Source of the DNA: Onchocerca volvulus
Lineage: Eukaryota; Nematoda; Chromadorea; Rhabditida; Onchocercidae
DNA length: 64,000 nt
Direction of reading: 5' to 3'
Assembly: GCA_000499405.2 (NCBI GenBank)
Contig: HG738140.1
Coordinates: 3,339,631-3,403,630 of the forward strand
The notes below the pieces were generated by a model. The model had not been told where the DNA came from, did not search any database, and saw nothing but the letters and a program-made list of their open reading frames with translations. The translations under genes and the position numbers were made by a program. This document shows positions 1 through 12,562 of the stretch, piece by piece (within the stretch, counting starts at the first letter, position 1; each line of letters starts with the position of its first letter).

Positions 1-85
1 CGGTATAACACTGGTACATCGTCCACGCGATCCATATATGTTTGCTTCTGATAAAACAATCCGATATACCGTCAATACAATTGAA
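1..85 (+). CDS. unc-52: perlecan exon: C-terminal part of a laminin IV domain (partial at window edge)
   Basis: The open frame starts at base 2 ([14 protein letters not shown]) and continues to a GTAAAT donor at 86, ending in phase 0. The residues fit the later beta strands of a laminin IV (laminin B) domain and are completed by the next two exons. The true 5' border of this exon is outside the window. Confidence 0.75.
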
Positions 86-3000
86 GTAAATTTTACATTT
101 TTGTGAAATAATTTTAAAAAATACAACTTTAAGTAAAATATTACTTTTAACTTTATCACTAAATTGATAATTTTATCATTGCGAAATTGTAATTTTAAGA
201 ATTTCAAAATATTGAAAGAAAATTTTGTTGTTTTTAATTGTATCGCTATATATTTGTTGTTGAAATTAAAAAAAAAATTATTATCTTTTTAATTGTATCA
301 TTATATATTATCATTATTGATAATTTGATTCAATAATTTAAAATGTTTAAAAAATTTTCCAATCATAATAATGATAATGCATAATGATAGAATTTATTTT
401 AAAATTCAAAAAATTTTTGAAAATTTTCAATTTTTTTTTAAATTTACATATTAACATTTTTCATTAAGGAAAAAATTTTTTATCATTATTAGGAAGAAAG
501 AATTATCTTTCAAATATTGCTTCAACTTTCTTCTATTATTAGTCTCTATATTTAAGACTTTTAATTGGAAGAATTAATAATTAACTGAAATGGATCTGTT
601 TTTTTTTTTTTTTTCGTTTAGTGGATGTAAATCTCAAAAAACATGAATTAATAAATTCTAATTTTCGATCGATTTAACAAATTTCTGCTTAATTACTGCT
701 CGCATAATCCACTTTTTTTCTGCAAGAAAAAAGATTTTTTTTTGTAAAAAATTTTGTGTTTTTTGAAAAATGAATTTAATATGATTATTTTTGTAGGCAA
801 ATTATGAGCAATTAGATGGAAGACCAGCAACTCGAGCAGATTTGATGATGGTACTAGCTAATGTTGAAATGATGTTAATTCGTGCTACGCATTGTTATGG
901 ACAAGAAAATACAAGGTTATACCGTATTTGTTATAAAATTTTGAAAAATTAGTTCTTTTTAATTTTGAATATTAATTTCTTGAAGAAACCATATATAAAC
1001 ATATAATATTACATTTTTTTACTTAGTTTTAGAATTTAGTTTTTTCTAACTCGTAAATATTAATTTTTCTTGTTATTTTGAATAAAGTATATATGGGTAT
1101 ATTCAATTAATGTCATACCTTAGTCATTCATTTTATTTTAAGATTTAATTCTTTTTAATCGAGAATATTAGTTTCTTATTATTTCAATGAAGTATATACA
1201 TATAATTAGGTTTATATCATATTCATTTACTTCATTTTAAAATTTAATTCTTTTTAATTTAGGATATTAAGTTCTTGTTATTTAAATACAACATATCCTA
1301 TGGATAATTTCGATGCACTTTCTTAGTTAAAGAAATATTAAAAAATATATTCAATAAATATGATTATCGGATAAATGTTATAAATTTCATGTTATCATTA
1401 ATTAATTTCCTGTTAAAAATTTTATCAAATTTATTGCAGGCTTGGAGATATTACTTGGGAAATAGCAGTTAATCGTGATACTCAAGAAAGATTTGCTTTA
1501 GAAGTTGAACAATGTTCATGTCCACCAGGTTCAAAAATTTATTTATTTCATTTCTTTTTGCTTATTTTGAAATTTCAATTTCATTTTACTAATTAATTTA
1601 GTAAGTTACGCAATAATTTTCTCTCATCTACTGAATTAAATGCGAATATTTGTTAAAAATTCTTAATTATTCAATAAAAGAATACGATTTTTTCCGATAT
1701 ATTTTATTCCTATTTATCTTATCAATCGAAAATAATCTCTTTTATTCGATGTATTGCGTGAAATAGAATCTTATCATTGACACTAACTTTTAATCAGCTA
1801 TATTTTTAATAATTTTTGGTTATTAGATAAATTATATACATAATATATAAATTATTTGCATTTATATTATAAATCGAAGTGATCTTTTTATTCGATGTAA
1901 AGAAATGATACGAAATGGATTTCATTATTGATACTAAATTTTAATTTCATTAAATATACTTTTAACAATTTTATATTATTGATTTCTCAGGTTATACCAG
2001 ATTATCTATATTTTAACAATTTTCTTGTTTTTGATTTAATTTTTCAGGTTTTACTGAATTTATATTTTGACGATTTCCCCACTATTGATTTAATTTTTCA
2101 GGATATATTGGATTATCGTGCGAAGAATGTGCACCGGGATATGAAAGGTCACCTCAAGGTCCATATCTTGGTACCTGTGTACCTGCTCAACCGCGTGTCC
2201 AATGCTCACCAGCAGGTGCACGTAGTACACATCCTGGTTATGATGGTAGATGCCAATGTAAGATGTATGCTACCGGTCCATTGTGTGACCGTTGTCCACC
2301 TAATACTTTCCATTTGTCACCACGAAATCCACAAGGTTGCATTCCATGCTTCTGCTCAGGTGTTACTCCACAGTGTACTTCGGCTAGTAATTACTACAGA
2401 ACTCAGGTGATTATCGATTATAGTCGTGGTGCTACCGATCAATTGGAAATTACTACCAGCGATGCACATAATCCATTTATGTATGTTTTTTAGTCTGATC
2501 CACTTTTCCTTTTTTTTTTCTTTTTTTTCTGATTTTGAAAAATTAAATCGAAAGATTTAAGAAGAACATATTTAGAAATATGGAATAGAATTAAATAATT
2601 TCAAGATAATTTCAAAATAATGCCAAATTCTAAGTGAATCAATGAGCTGAGATGATTGTATTTTGATAATTAGATAGTATTTAAGTAATTAAATTGATTG
2701 TATTTTGGCAATCAAATTGACTAACATTTTAATTTTTTTTTTATAATTAAATAATATGAGATGTTGCAATAGATAAAAAATTTTATTTTGTCACTTATTT
2801 GATATTATTTGATAGTATCTTTTTGGTTTCCGAAGTAGTTTATCGGTATCTATGCAAATAAGTATAATCATTTTTGATAATGCTATCAATCGTATCAATT
2901 CAAGTGATTATTCTTTAATTCGCAGGCCTCAATCACAAGCACAAATAACAGGACGTGATATAACATTTTCATCATTTTATGAAGCACCTGGACAAACACT

Positions 3001-6000
3001 TTATTGGAAAATGCCAAAGCAATTCCTCGGTAATAAAGTAACCAGTTATGGTGGTAAACTAAAATATATCTTTCGGTATTCTGGTAGTGGACCATTAAAT
3101 ATGGAACCAGATGTGATCCTACGAGTATGTTATCCATTTATTGGTTTTATTTTTTCAATTATATAATATTAAGATTAGTATTAAATAATATTCAAACTTC
3201 TTAAATATCTAATTGCTTAAATGTTTACGTATTTTTTACTCATAAGATTATTTTTTAAACAAATTTAAATATAAAGTAGAACTAATATAAAAAGGCAAAT
3301 GGGTTGGGAAAAAAGTTTTGATCGATTTGTAAATCGGGATTGTAGATTGGTAGGATTGGAATTGCTACTTGCTATTGTGATTCTGCTATACCAGCAATAG
3401 GCTTTACAAAATAATACGATATTATACACAATACTGTGCAATAGCAAACAATAAACAAATAAAACATATACATAATACTGGATCGGAATTTAATATTGGA
3501 TTGGAATTAATTTGCCGCTCATATTGATGTTGAAAGGACTGATTTGATTGAAAAAGCCAATAAAATAGAGATTGACTTGAAAAAACTGCTCGGTCGTAAA
3601 TCATCGCAGACAAAGCCGTTCACGCTGATTCCTCCAATGTTGCTGCTGACACTGGCGATGCTCCTCTGAAAGCTCTCCTTTTATATATGATCATCCTTGG
3701 GTTTGGTAGTGGTGGAGACTCACACATTAGTTCTAATATTCTCAGGCAAATGAATCATGCAAAAAAAAACTGGATATGAGGATCAAAATAAGGTTGGGAA
3801 TTCTTAAAAGCCTTAGATCTTGCATTTTATTGACAATTGACTTCTCAACATTATACACAACCCCGTAACCTCTCTTAGCAAATCGAAAGACGAGGGGATA
3901 AATGATCTTTGTACTCAAGATATAGATAAATGACTCAGAATTTTAGGATTTCTTCTATAAAAATTGAGTTATTTCATTTTGTTTGTAAATATTTCGATTT
4001 TACCGACAAAATTAGTATGTATTAAAACAAAATTAGGGCAAATAAGAGTTGGAAAAATAATTTGAATCAAACAATTAAATGAAAAGAATAATTTACAATT
4101 GAGCAATTAAATGAGAATATATTGCAATTCTAAGCTTTTAAATAATTATTTAAATAATTAAACTTAATAGCAAAGTTTTTATTTATTTGTGAATGAATGA
4201 ATTATGCCAAAATATTTCAGTTGTAAATTATAAAATGAACAAATATGGTTTAAAAGAGAATTCAAACATTATATTTTGCTTTATTTTTTTTTTCTAATTA
4301 ATTTTAGGGTAATGACATAACATTACAATATACTAATCATCAACCAACTTATGCGGATCGTGAAAATGTTGTTGAAGTTGATCTGTTCGAAGATCATTGG
4401 CAACGAACGGATGGACAATTAGCTACACGTGAACATTTGCTGATGGCATTAGCTGATCTTGATACTTTATTGATCAAGATGACTTATTTGGATGATGGCG
4501 CATCATCATCATCATTAATTAGTGTTTCGTTAGATTATGCTGAACCACATGTTACTGGTGGTGAAATTGCTTATGAGGTAAATAAATTTGAAAATTATTA
4601 AAATCCAAAAAACGAAAAAAAGTGGTATTATATCATTATTCAAATTAAGATATCATATCAGCTAGATGTTCATCTTGTAATTTAAATTTCATAAGTGCAG
4701 TTAATTCATTTCAAAAATTTTACTTAAATATTATAATTTTCTTTATATTTGAAATATTTTGTAACATAAATAGAAGAAAACGAATTAATTCAAAACCTTG
4801 AGATTTTATTGCAAAAAATTTTAAATTACTTTTTCAAACATTTCCTATTTGAATTGATTTTATTTCTCAAAGTTATCTTACCTGAAAAGAAATATACTAT
4901 AAGTGATTATATTTAAGGTTGAACATTGTCAATGTCCACCTGGTTATGTTGGTACCTCTTGCGAAGATTGTGCACCGGGATATTCTCGTACCGGTGGTGG
5001 ATTATATTTGGGTCTTTGTGAACGTTGTGAATGTCATGGGCATGCTTCAGAATGTGACAGAGTTTGTTTATTTGCTCTTTTATTTTTTATTTTTTCAACT
5101 TAAAAGGCAAAAGATCCAACTTTTAAATTAGTAAGTAAAATAAAAATCTTTGAATTTAATATATTAGTATTCGGAAATGGAAAAAGCAAAATTTACTGTA
5201 GTTTTTTAGGATACTTTTTCCGTAAATTTTTCTGAAATCAAAATTAAATTCGAAAGTGGAATTTCAGTAGCTAAATGATAGAAATCAAAATTTAAATGGT
5301 GAGAAAAAATTGAAATCGAAATCAAATTTGGAAAAAGAATTTTGAAAATGAGATTGAAATTCGAATTTAAGTGATAAAGGACAAATTGAAGTCGAATTTA
5401 AATTTTCGAAAAAAAGGATTTAAAAAGTGGATATTAAATTTGAAATAAAAATTTTTAAGTTCAAGTGAAAAAGATCGAATTTAAATTGTAGAAAGGCAAT
5501 CAAAATCGAATTAGAATTCGAAAAAGAAATTTTTTTGATTCGATTTGCATTTGATTCTTGTTATCTCAATTAAAAAATTTCTCTTTCGAATTCAAAAACG
5601 ATTTCAATTGTTTTTCGCGATTTAAATTTAATTTTCGTCATAGCAATTTTAAAATTTAAATTTGGAAAAGAAATTTTGAGAGCCCATATTCTTTATGATA
5701 GGAACATGGATTCTGCCTGGATTGTCAACATAACACAGAAGGTGATCAATGTGAACGTTGTAAACCGGGATTTACCGGTGATGCTCGCCGCGGTACCCCG
5801 CATGATTGTCAACCGGCAGCAACCAGACCGGCATGTTTGTGTAATAATCATTCACCCAGAGGATGTGATTCATTTGGTCGATGTTTGGTTAGTTTTATTT
5901 AAAAACAAAAAAAAAACAAAAAAAAAAAGGTAGAATAAACCAGGTAATTTCAAATTAAAACTTATAAAATGAAACAGTAAAATTTATTAATATATATTGA

Positions 6001-9000
6001 TTAAATGAGAGATTGAGTAAAAAATCAAATTTATTAATACTTAAGTTATCTGATAAATCGGTATTATCGGAAAAAATTTGAAATAATTTCGACTGATGAA
6101 AAATCCTTTTACTGGAAAGATTTTCCGACAATAATTTTGAATGTTTTAAATTACTAAACGTAAATTTCTAGCTATGTGAACATAATACAGAAGGATATCA
6201 TTGTGAACAATGTAAACGTGGATTTTACGGTGATGCGGCACGTGGTACTCCGTTTGATTGTACACCTTGTCCTTGCCCGTACGTCACGTTTTTTATAAAT
6301 CAAATATGTTAATTCATTAATTCATTTAGATGTAAAATATAGGATTCTGAAAATTTTTGTGATAATAAGAAATTCATTGATCGGATTCTGAAAATTTTGT
6401 GGTAAAAAGAAATTCGTTGGTTGGATTCTGAAAATTCTGGGATGAAAAAAAATCCATTGATCGAATTCAGAGAATTTTGAGGTTAAAAAAAAAAAAAAAA
6501 ATTCATTTCAGAGGTGCGTCGGATTGCTTCCTGGATGCTTATGGACAGGTGCAATGTCGTAATTGTCCAGCTGGTTTGACCGGACGTTTATGTGAAGAGT
6601 AAGTTAATCAAAGTTTTTTTTAATTTATCTTTCAAACTTGATGAAATTTGAATATTGAATTTAAATAACATTGAATTTGAATGAAATGAAAAAAATTTTA
6701 ATAAACATTGATAGAATCGATATGCTTCTTTTTCATCTATTAATTTCAATTAATAATTTTTTTTTTTCGATAAATTTAATTGCTTCTAATAAATGTAAAC
6801 GGAAGGGAATACAAAAGATTTTTTCTTCGAACAATATGTTTTTTCTGAATTGAATTTTATTCGCAAATTTCTAGATGTGCACCAGGTTATACACGTTCAC
6901 GTTCACGTTTACGTATTGATGAAGGACGTATATGTGAACCAATTGGACATGTAGAAGAAACCAATATCGTATTCGTACCAACTCCTGAAGGTGATCGTAT
7001 ATATCGACCACGTTTTCGCTTGCAGCGTAGTCGCTTACAGCGAAATCGTCATTATTATCTGCGACGCAAATTGCATTATTAAGCAAAATTTCGCAAATTT
7101 TTTTCAAAAATTTTGCAGAAATTTCAAATTTTTTAAAAAAACGAATCATCGTTCAATTTTACATCTTTTTAGTTTTATTCACAATTATTTTTACTCAAAT
7201 GTGTTTGTGTGTCTGTCACTATTTTAATTAGCGCTTAATTTCACCGGTGTTTTTTTTTTTTATTTTTCACAGCACAGCAGCACAGAAGGATGGTTTTCTC
7301 ACAATACATTCGAAAATTCAAATTGTTAATAAAATTTACAAAATTCTTTTATCTTATACAAATTCATTAATTTTACGCAAAATATCGCAAATATTCTTAT
7401 ATAAGTAGATTTATTTATTCATTTTTGAGACGAAAAAAAATGAAAATTTTCAATAAATTATCAAAATTTCAATAATATATAAGAATCCAATCTCTATTGC
7501 GTACAAATAATGCAATTTTCCCGAAATATATCATATTTTCCTAAAATAATATATTTTAATATATTTTCTTAAAATTTTTGAACACAACAAATTTAATGAG
7601 TTTCGATTTGAAATTTCCTGAAAAAAGTTTCCGATGCCAAAAATTGTCATTCATAAATATTGATTGCTATTTTATCCGCTCATTGAACCTTTTGTTAGCT
7701 GCAAATTACTTCAGCTTAATTAGCCAAATATGACTAATTTCTATGACATTATATTCTTTTAAATTGCTCAAAACATTCAAGAAATTGTGATCTATCTTTC
7801 ATGATATGATAATTTCAAATTGCTTAAAATTTTCAACAAATTGTGATTTGTCTTTCGTGATATGATTTTTTCAAACCATTGCTAAATTTATCTCTCATAA
7901 TTTGGAAATAGATTAGATATTGAAAATGAATTTTATGACTGGATTTTTTTGGATTAAATTTGAATTTTTCAAATTAGGAATTTTATTAATCTTCTTTTTT
8001 TCATCTTTTAAAGAACATCTCTCAATGTTTTATCACTGCTTATCACGAAACGTACCAGTATTTCTCATTATATTTCGTCCTTTTCTTTTTCTTGTAATTA
8101 ATCCTATAATTGATTATTAAAATTTAATTTTTGAAATTAGTCGAATAACATTATATTGCCAATATAAATCTTTGGAAATGCATGTGTTTGATGAAATCTA
8201 AATTAATTAAGAAGAATTTCTTCGTATTTTTTCTTTAAATTTGTTTTCTTGCTAATTAAAAATTTCAATCCTCTAAAAATTGCACCTTACAAATTATCAA
8301 ATTCGATCTAAGCTTTCGCATAGTTTTAGACCTCTTGTATTACTGAAATTCAGAAGCAGTTTTATGGAATGTTAGTTATTAATTAACTAAAAATTTCATA
8401 AACTTTCCTCATATTTTATTTTCGAAAAATTTATTAGATTTATCTTGAGATAAAAAGTCTTTGGTAATTGAAAAACGAATAATTTTAATACAAATTATTT
8501 AATTTCAAAAATACTTTTTCTTTCTTTCTATATTAGCTTTTTTCCACTTATTTCACTTTTTCGCTTGTGATGCATACAATTTTATCATTTTTAATTTATT
8601 TTTCTCTTTATTAAACATCATGACCTTGGAGAATCCAGTCATTTCAAGAATAACTATTTAAAGACAATGAATTTTCTAATAATCTAGTATTAGAAATCGA
8701 AATTTTATCAGATTGGAGATTTTATCAAAACTGAAATTTTATTGAATATCAGAAATTAAATTTTTTTCATTAATTTTATAATATTACATCTTACGAAGAA
8801 ATGTTCAAAAACAGTTTTGGTAGAATTTTCATTTTATCATAGCATCAAATAAATAATAAAGCAATGTGTATGATTTTAGAAGTATGGAATAAAAGGGAAT
8901 TAATAGTTACTTAAAAATTATATCAATCACAAAGAATTCCATATTTTTAAATTAAGATCAAAATTTGAAATTTGGATTTATCTGTGATTGCATTATTGAT

Positions 9001-12000
9001 GAGTTTAATGAAAATACTATCCAGGCTACCTTTTTTTTTGAGTTAATTTCTTATATTTCTATTTCATAATTTATTTTAAAACAGGTCAAATACTTACCTG
9101 CTGCCATATTGCATGTACATAAACACAAAGCATGTTTAATTTTCACCAATTTTTTTAAAAATTTTTTAAAAACACATTCAGCATGATTTTCATTTAACTT
9201 TCATCAATTAGTTTAGTTACCTGCACATATTGCATGCATTACATCGATAATTTTGTATGAATTTTTGAAATTTTAAAATGTTTAATCCGCTTATCAAAAA
9301 TAGGTTTGTAAAAAACGAAAAAAAAATTCATTGAATTTTGTTTTTTTTTTTTTCAGCACATCCTCCACCATTACGCGTACAAATTGATCCACCGAAAAAT
9401 TTGAACATTCCGGTTGGTAGTAGAGCTCGTTGGTATTGCCGAATTATCGGACGACGGGTACCAATCCTTTCTTTTTTTTTTTTGTGTATAAATAATATTC
9501 AACTTTAATTTATTCATTTTTATCACTTTTCATAGAGAAATTAGATAAAATTGAACAAGGCAAAAAAATTAGGTTTAATTTAATATTGCAAATCGATAAT
9601 TCCTATAATAAAATACATTAATATATTGAAAGTATAATATTTGGAAGAAATTTTAACGAATAATTTTTATTATGGACAAAATTTTCGATTATGAAATAAA
9701 TGAATCTCACATCAGAAGAATTTCTTTTAAACTTATTATTTTGAATTAAAATTATTCAAAAGCTACAGTATCAGTTCCGAAATTATGCATAGTTTACCGT
9801 AGTAAAAATGACCGTTATTTATTCTACAGTATTTTGATTTTGTATTATGCTACTGCAGAAGGAAAACAAACCTAGAAATTAATTTATATGATAAGTTTTA
9901 CATTTAAATATTATCTGTGGCTAATTGGTAATATATATTTTATTATTTATGAATGAATTCGCATAATTTACTCGTTCCTAATAAAAGAAAATATTCAAAA
10001 TGAATGATTTCAAATATAATATTAGAAATAATAATTCACAAATTTATTAAGAAAAAATTAAAAACAAAACTTTTTGATATATAACAATTATTTTACAAAT
10101 TTCAAATGATTAATTGAAGATTTTTATGTTAATATTCCCTAGATTATTCCAACTTATTACTATTCTTTTGATTTGATTGATTAATTTAAAAGATTTAGAA
10201 AAAAATGGATGACTTGTGTTGCAAAATAAAAATATGGACAGAAAATTAACGATAATAAATTTCTTGTCTGAATTCTATTCAAAAGTTATTAGTCATTTCT
10301 TCTAAATAAGAAATATATTAATAATAATCAATGATGATTAGAAATCATTTATTAATTTTATTTCGCTTTTGGAAGTCTTCGAAAGAAATAATTAAAATAT
10401 TGCACATTAATATTAAATAATTGATTCTTCATGTTAATGCTTATTATACTTTCATTTTTTTTTATAACTTTACAAATTTAATTTGTTCAACGATAGTACA
10501 TTCAATGAATTTTTAGAAATTTTGAAACAATCAATAGCCTGAAATTAATGCTTTTACCTATAGAATAGATTTATTGAATTCACAATTTTGAAAATGAAAA
10601 AAAAAAAGGCATAAAAAAAATTTTTTTCTTTTTTTGATGAAAATTAATTAAATTGATCAACAATCTAAGCAATTGTGCTATTACATGTTTTTATGCTTTA
10701 TATTTTCTCTCTCAGTTTTACCTCTAAACTATCTCAATTAACTAAAAAAAAAATTAATTAAAATGTTAATTTTAAGACTCCTGGAGTTCGATTGCAATGG
10801 TCTAAAGTTGGTACTGCTGGTTTGCCGAGTAATGCTGCTCAATATGATGGTGAATTAGTGATTGATAATGTACAAGAATCCGATTCAGGTCAATATCGAT
10901 GTACTGTATCCGGTGATCATCAATTTGCTACCGATGATGCTACGCTAAATGTTGAACCGAAAGCACTACCAGGTTTTGTTTTGATCAAGTTTTCAATTCT
11001 AATATGTATGAATCTTTTAAATGATTATAAATCAAAATCAGATCAATCCGTTTAATTATCAATAATTCAAACTGATCTGATTCTAATTAAATTTATATAT
11101 TCGTATTGTTTTTGATATGCTTGAAATTAACATGTGACACTTGAGCATTATTTATTCTTCTTGCATAATATTAATTATTCGATCAAATGGAATATTTGAA
11201 GGGAAAAAATTTCATACTTTTGATATGACAATAAAATATGACTATATAAGAAATTAATTAATTATATAATGAATTAACTTCATTTAAATTTAATAAATAT
11301 ACTTATATAACTTTCTTTTTTTCCAAACATACCATTCAAATACATTTTAAGCTTGCTTTTCAAAAATTTTCTTAAAATCGCTGTATGAACAAGCTTAGTT
11401 CTTTCTTTCTTTCATTCACTTTTTTTTCTTCTATCGCTCGTAAAATTTCAGATGCTTGTTTTCCTTGAACGCAACTTTTATTTTTTGCTTTATAATTATC
11501 TTTTATTAGAAAAATTTGAAAAGAAAAGGAAAAACTGGCGCGAAAAAAAAAAAGACGATTCAAAAAATTTAGTGATTGGTAGACCACCACCAGTAATGGT
11601 TGATCCATTGGAGCAAACAGTAAATGTGAATGATATGGCAACTTTTCGTTGTTGGGTACCTGGATTACTATCATGTGAATTAAAATGGTATAAGGAAGAT
11701 GTTGGTGGAGAATTACCATATGGTGTATATCAAACTGATGGTACATTAAAAATTCCACATGCACAATTAGAACATGCTGGCAATTATATTTGTACCGCTT
11801 CTAATGAATATGGTATTGGAAAATCACCACCAGCACGTCTAATTGTCAAACAACGTAAGTAAAAAAATGAATAATAGTAATGATATGAAAAGAAGAGGAA
11901 GATATTTTTATAATTTCTCACTTTTTTAACAAAAAAAAAATTATATAAAATGTTTACAATTATCATAGAATATGGTTAAAGCAAAAAATTTGTACTTTTT

Positions 12001-12530
12001 ATTATCGTATTAAGTTTAACTGTTAAATGATGTAAATAAATGAATAATAATACAGTATGTATTATACAGCATGCATATTGTATGTGTCATGCAGTATATA
12101 TATTCATACTGTATTATTCATTTATTTACACTGCCTAAAAGTTAGGCAGTAAAATAAGGTGATATTTTTTAAACTTTTGCTTTTGATAAGAAATTTCACA
12201 TAATATTTATTATTACCATAAAATATGATCTTATCATACGGAATAGAATGAATGTTCATTTGCTGATGAATTCCGCATTTTAGTATTATTTTTAAACTAC
12301 AAACTGTTATTAAAACTAATTAATGATTGTTAGTCTTATTCATGATGATATTTTTTCCTTCATGATACAGTAAGCAAAACAAATAATTTATAATTTAGTA
12401 AATTATAAATTTGCATGAAGCTTTTTTCCGCTGCAATTGCATGCATTCCTGATGGCTTGTCTTTTATAAGAATTTTTCATTTTAGCCTTTCACATTAGCA
12501 ATTAGTTTAAAATAGTAAAGTACAAAAAAA

Positions 12531-12562
<32 letters not shown>

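Noticed and set aside
6871..7149. Minus-strand 92-codon ORF over the exon at 6875-7082
   Set aside because: It is the antisense shadow of a well-supported LE exon and has no domain of its own.
7328..7333. AATAAA as a firm polyadenylation signal of the short isoform
   Set aside because: The A+T content makes chance AATAAA frequent. Kept only as weak support in the isoform entry.
11452..11572. Upstream in-frame extension of Ig unit 2
   Set aside because: It reads as Lys/Phe-rich noise without homology and would not be reached from a phase-1 donor except after AG at 11572.
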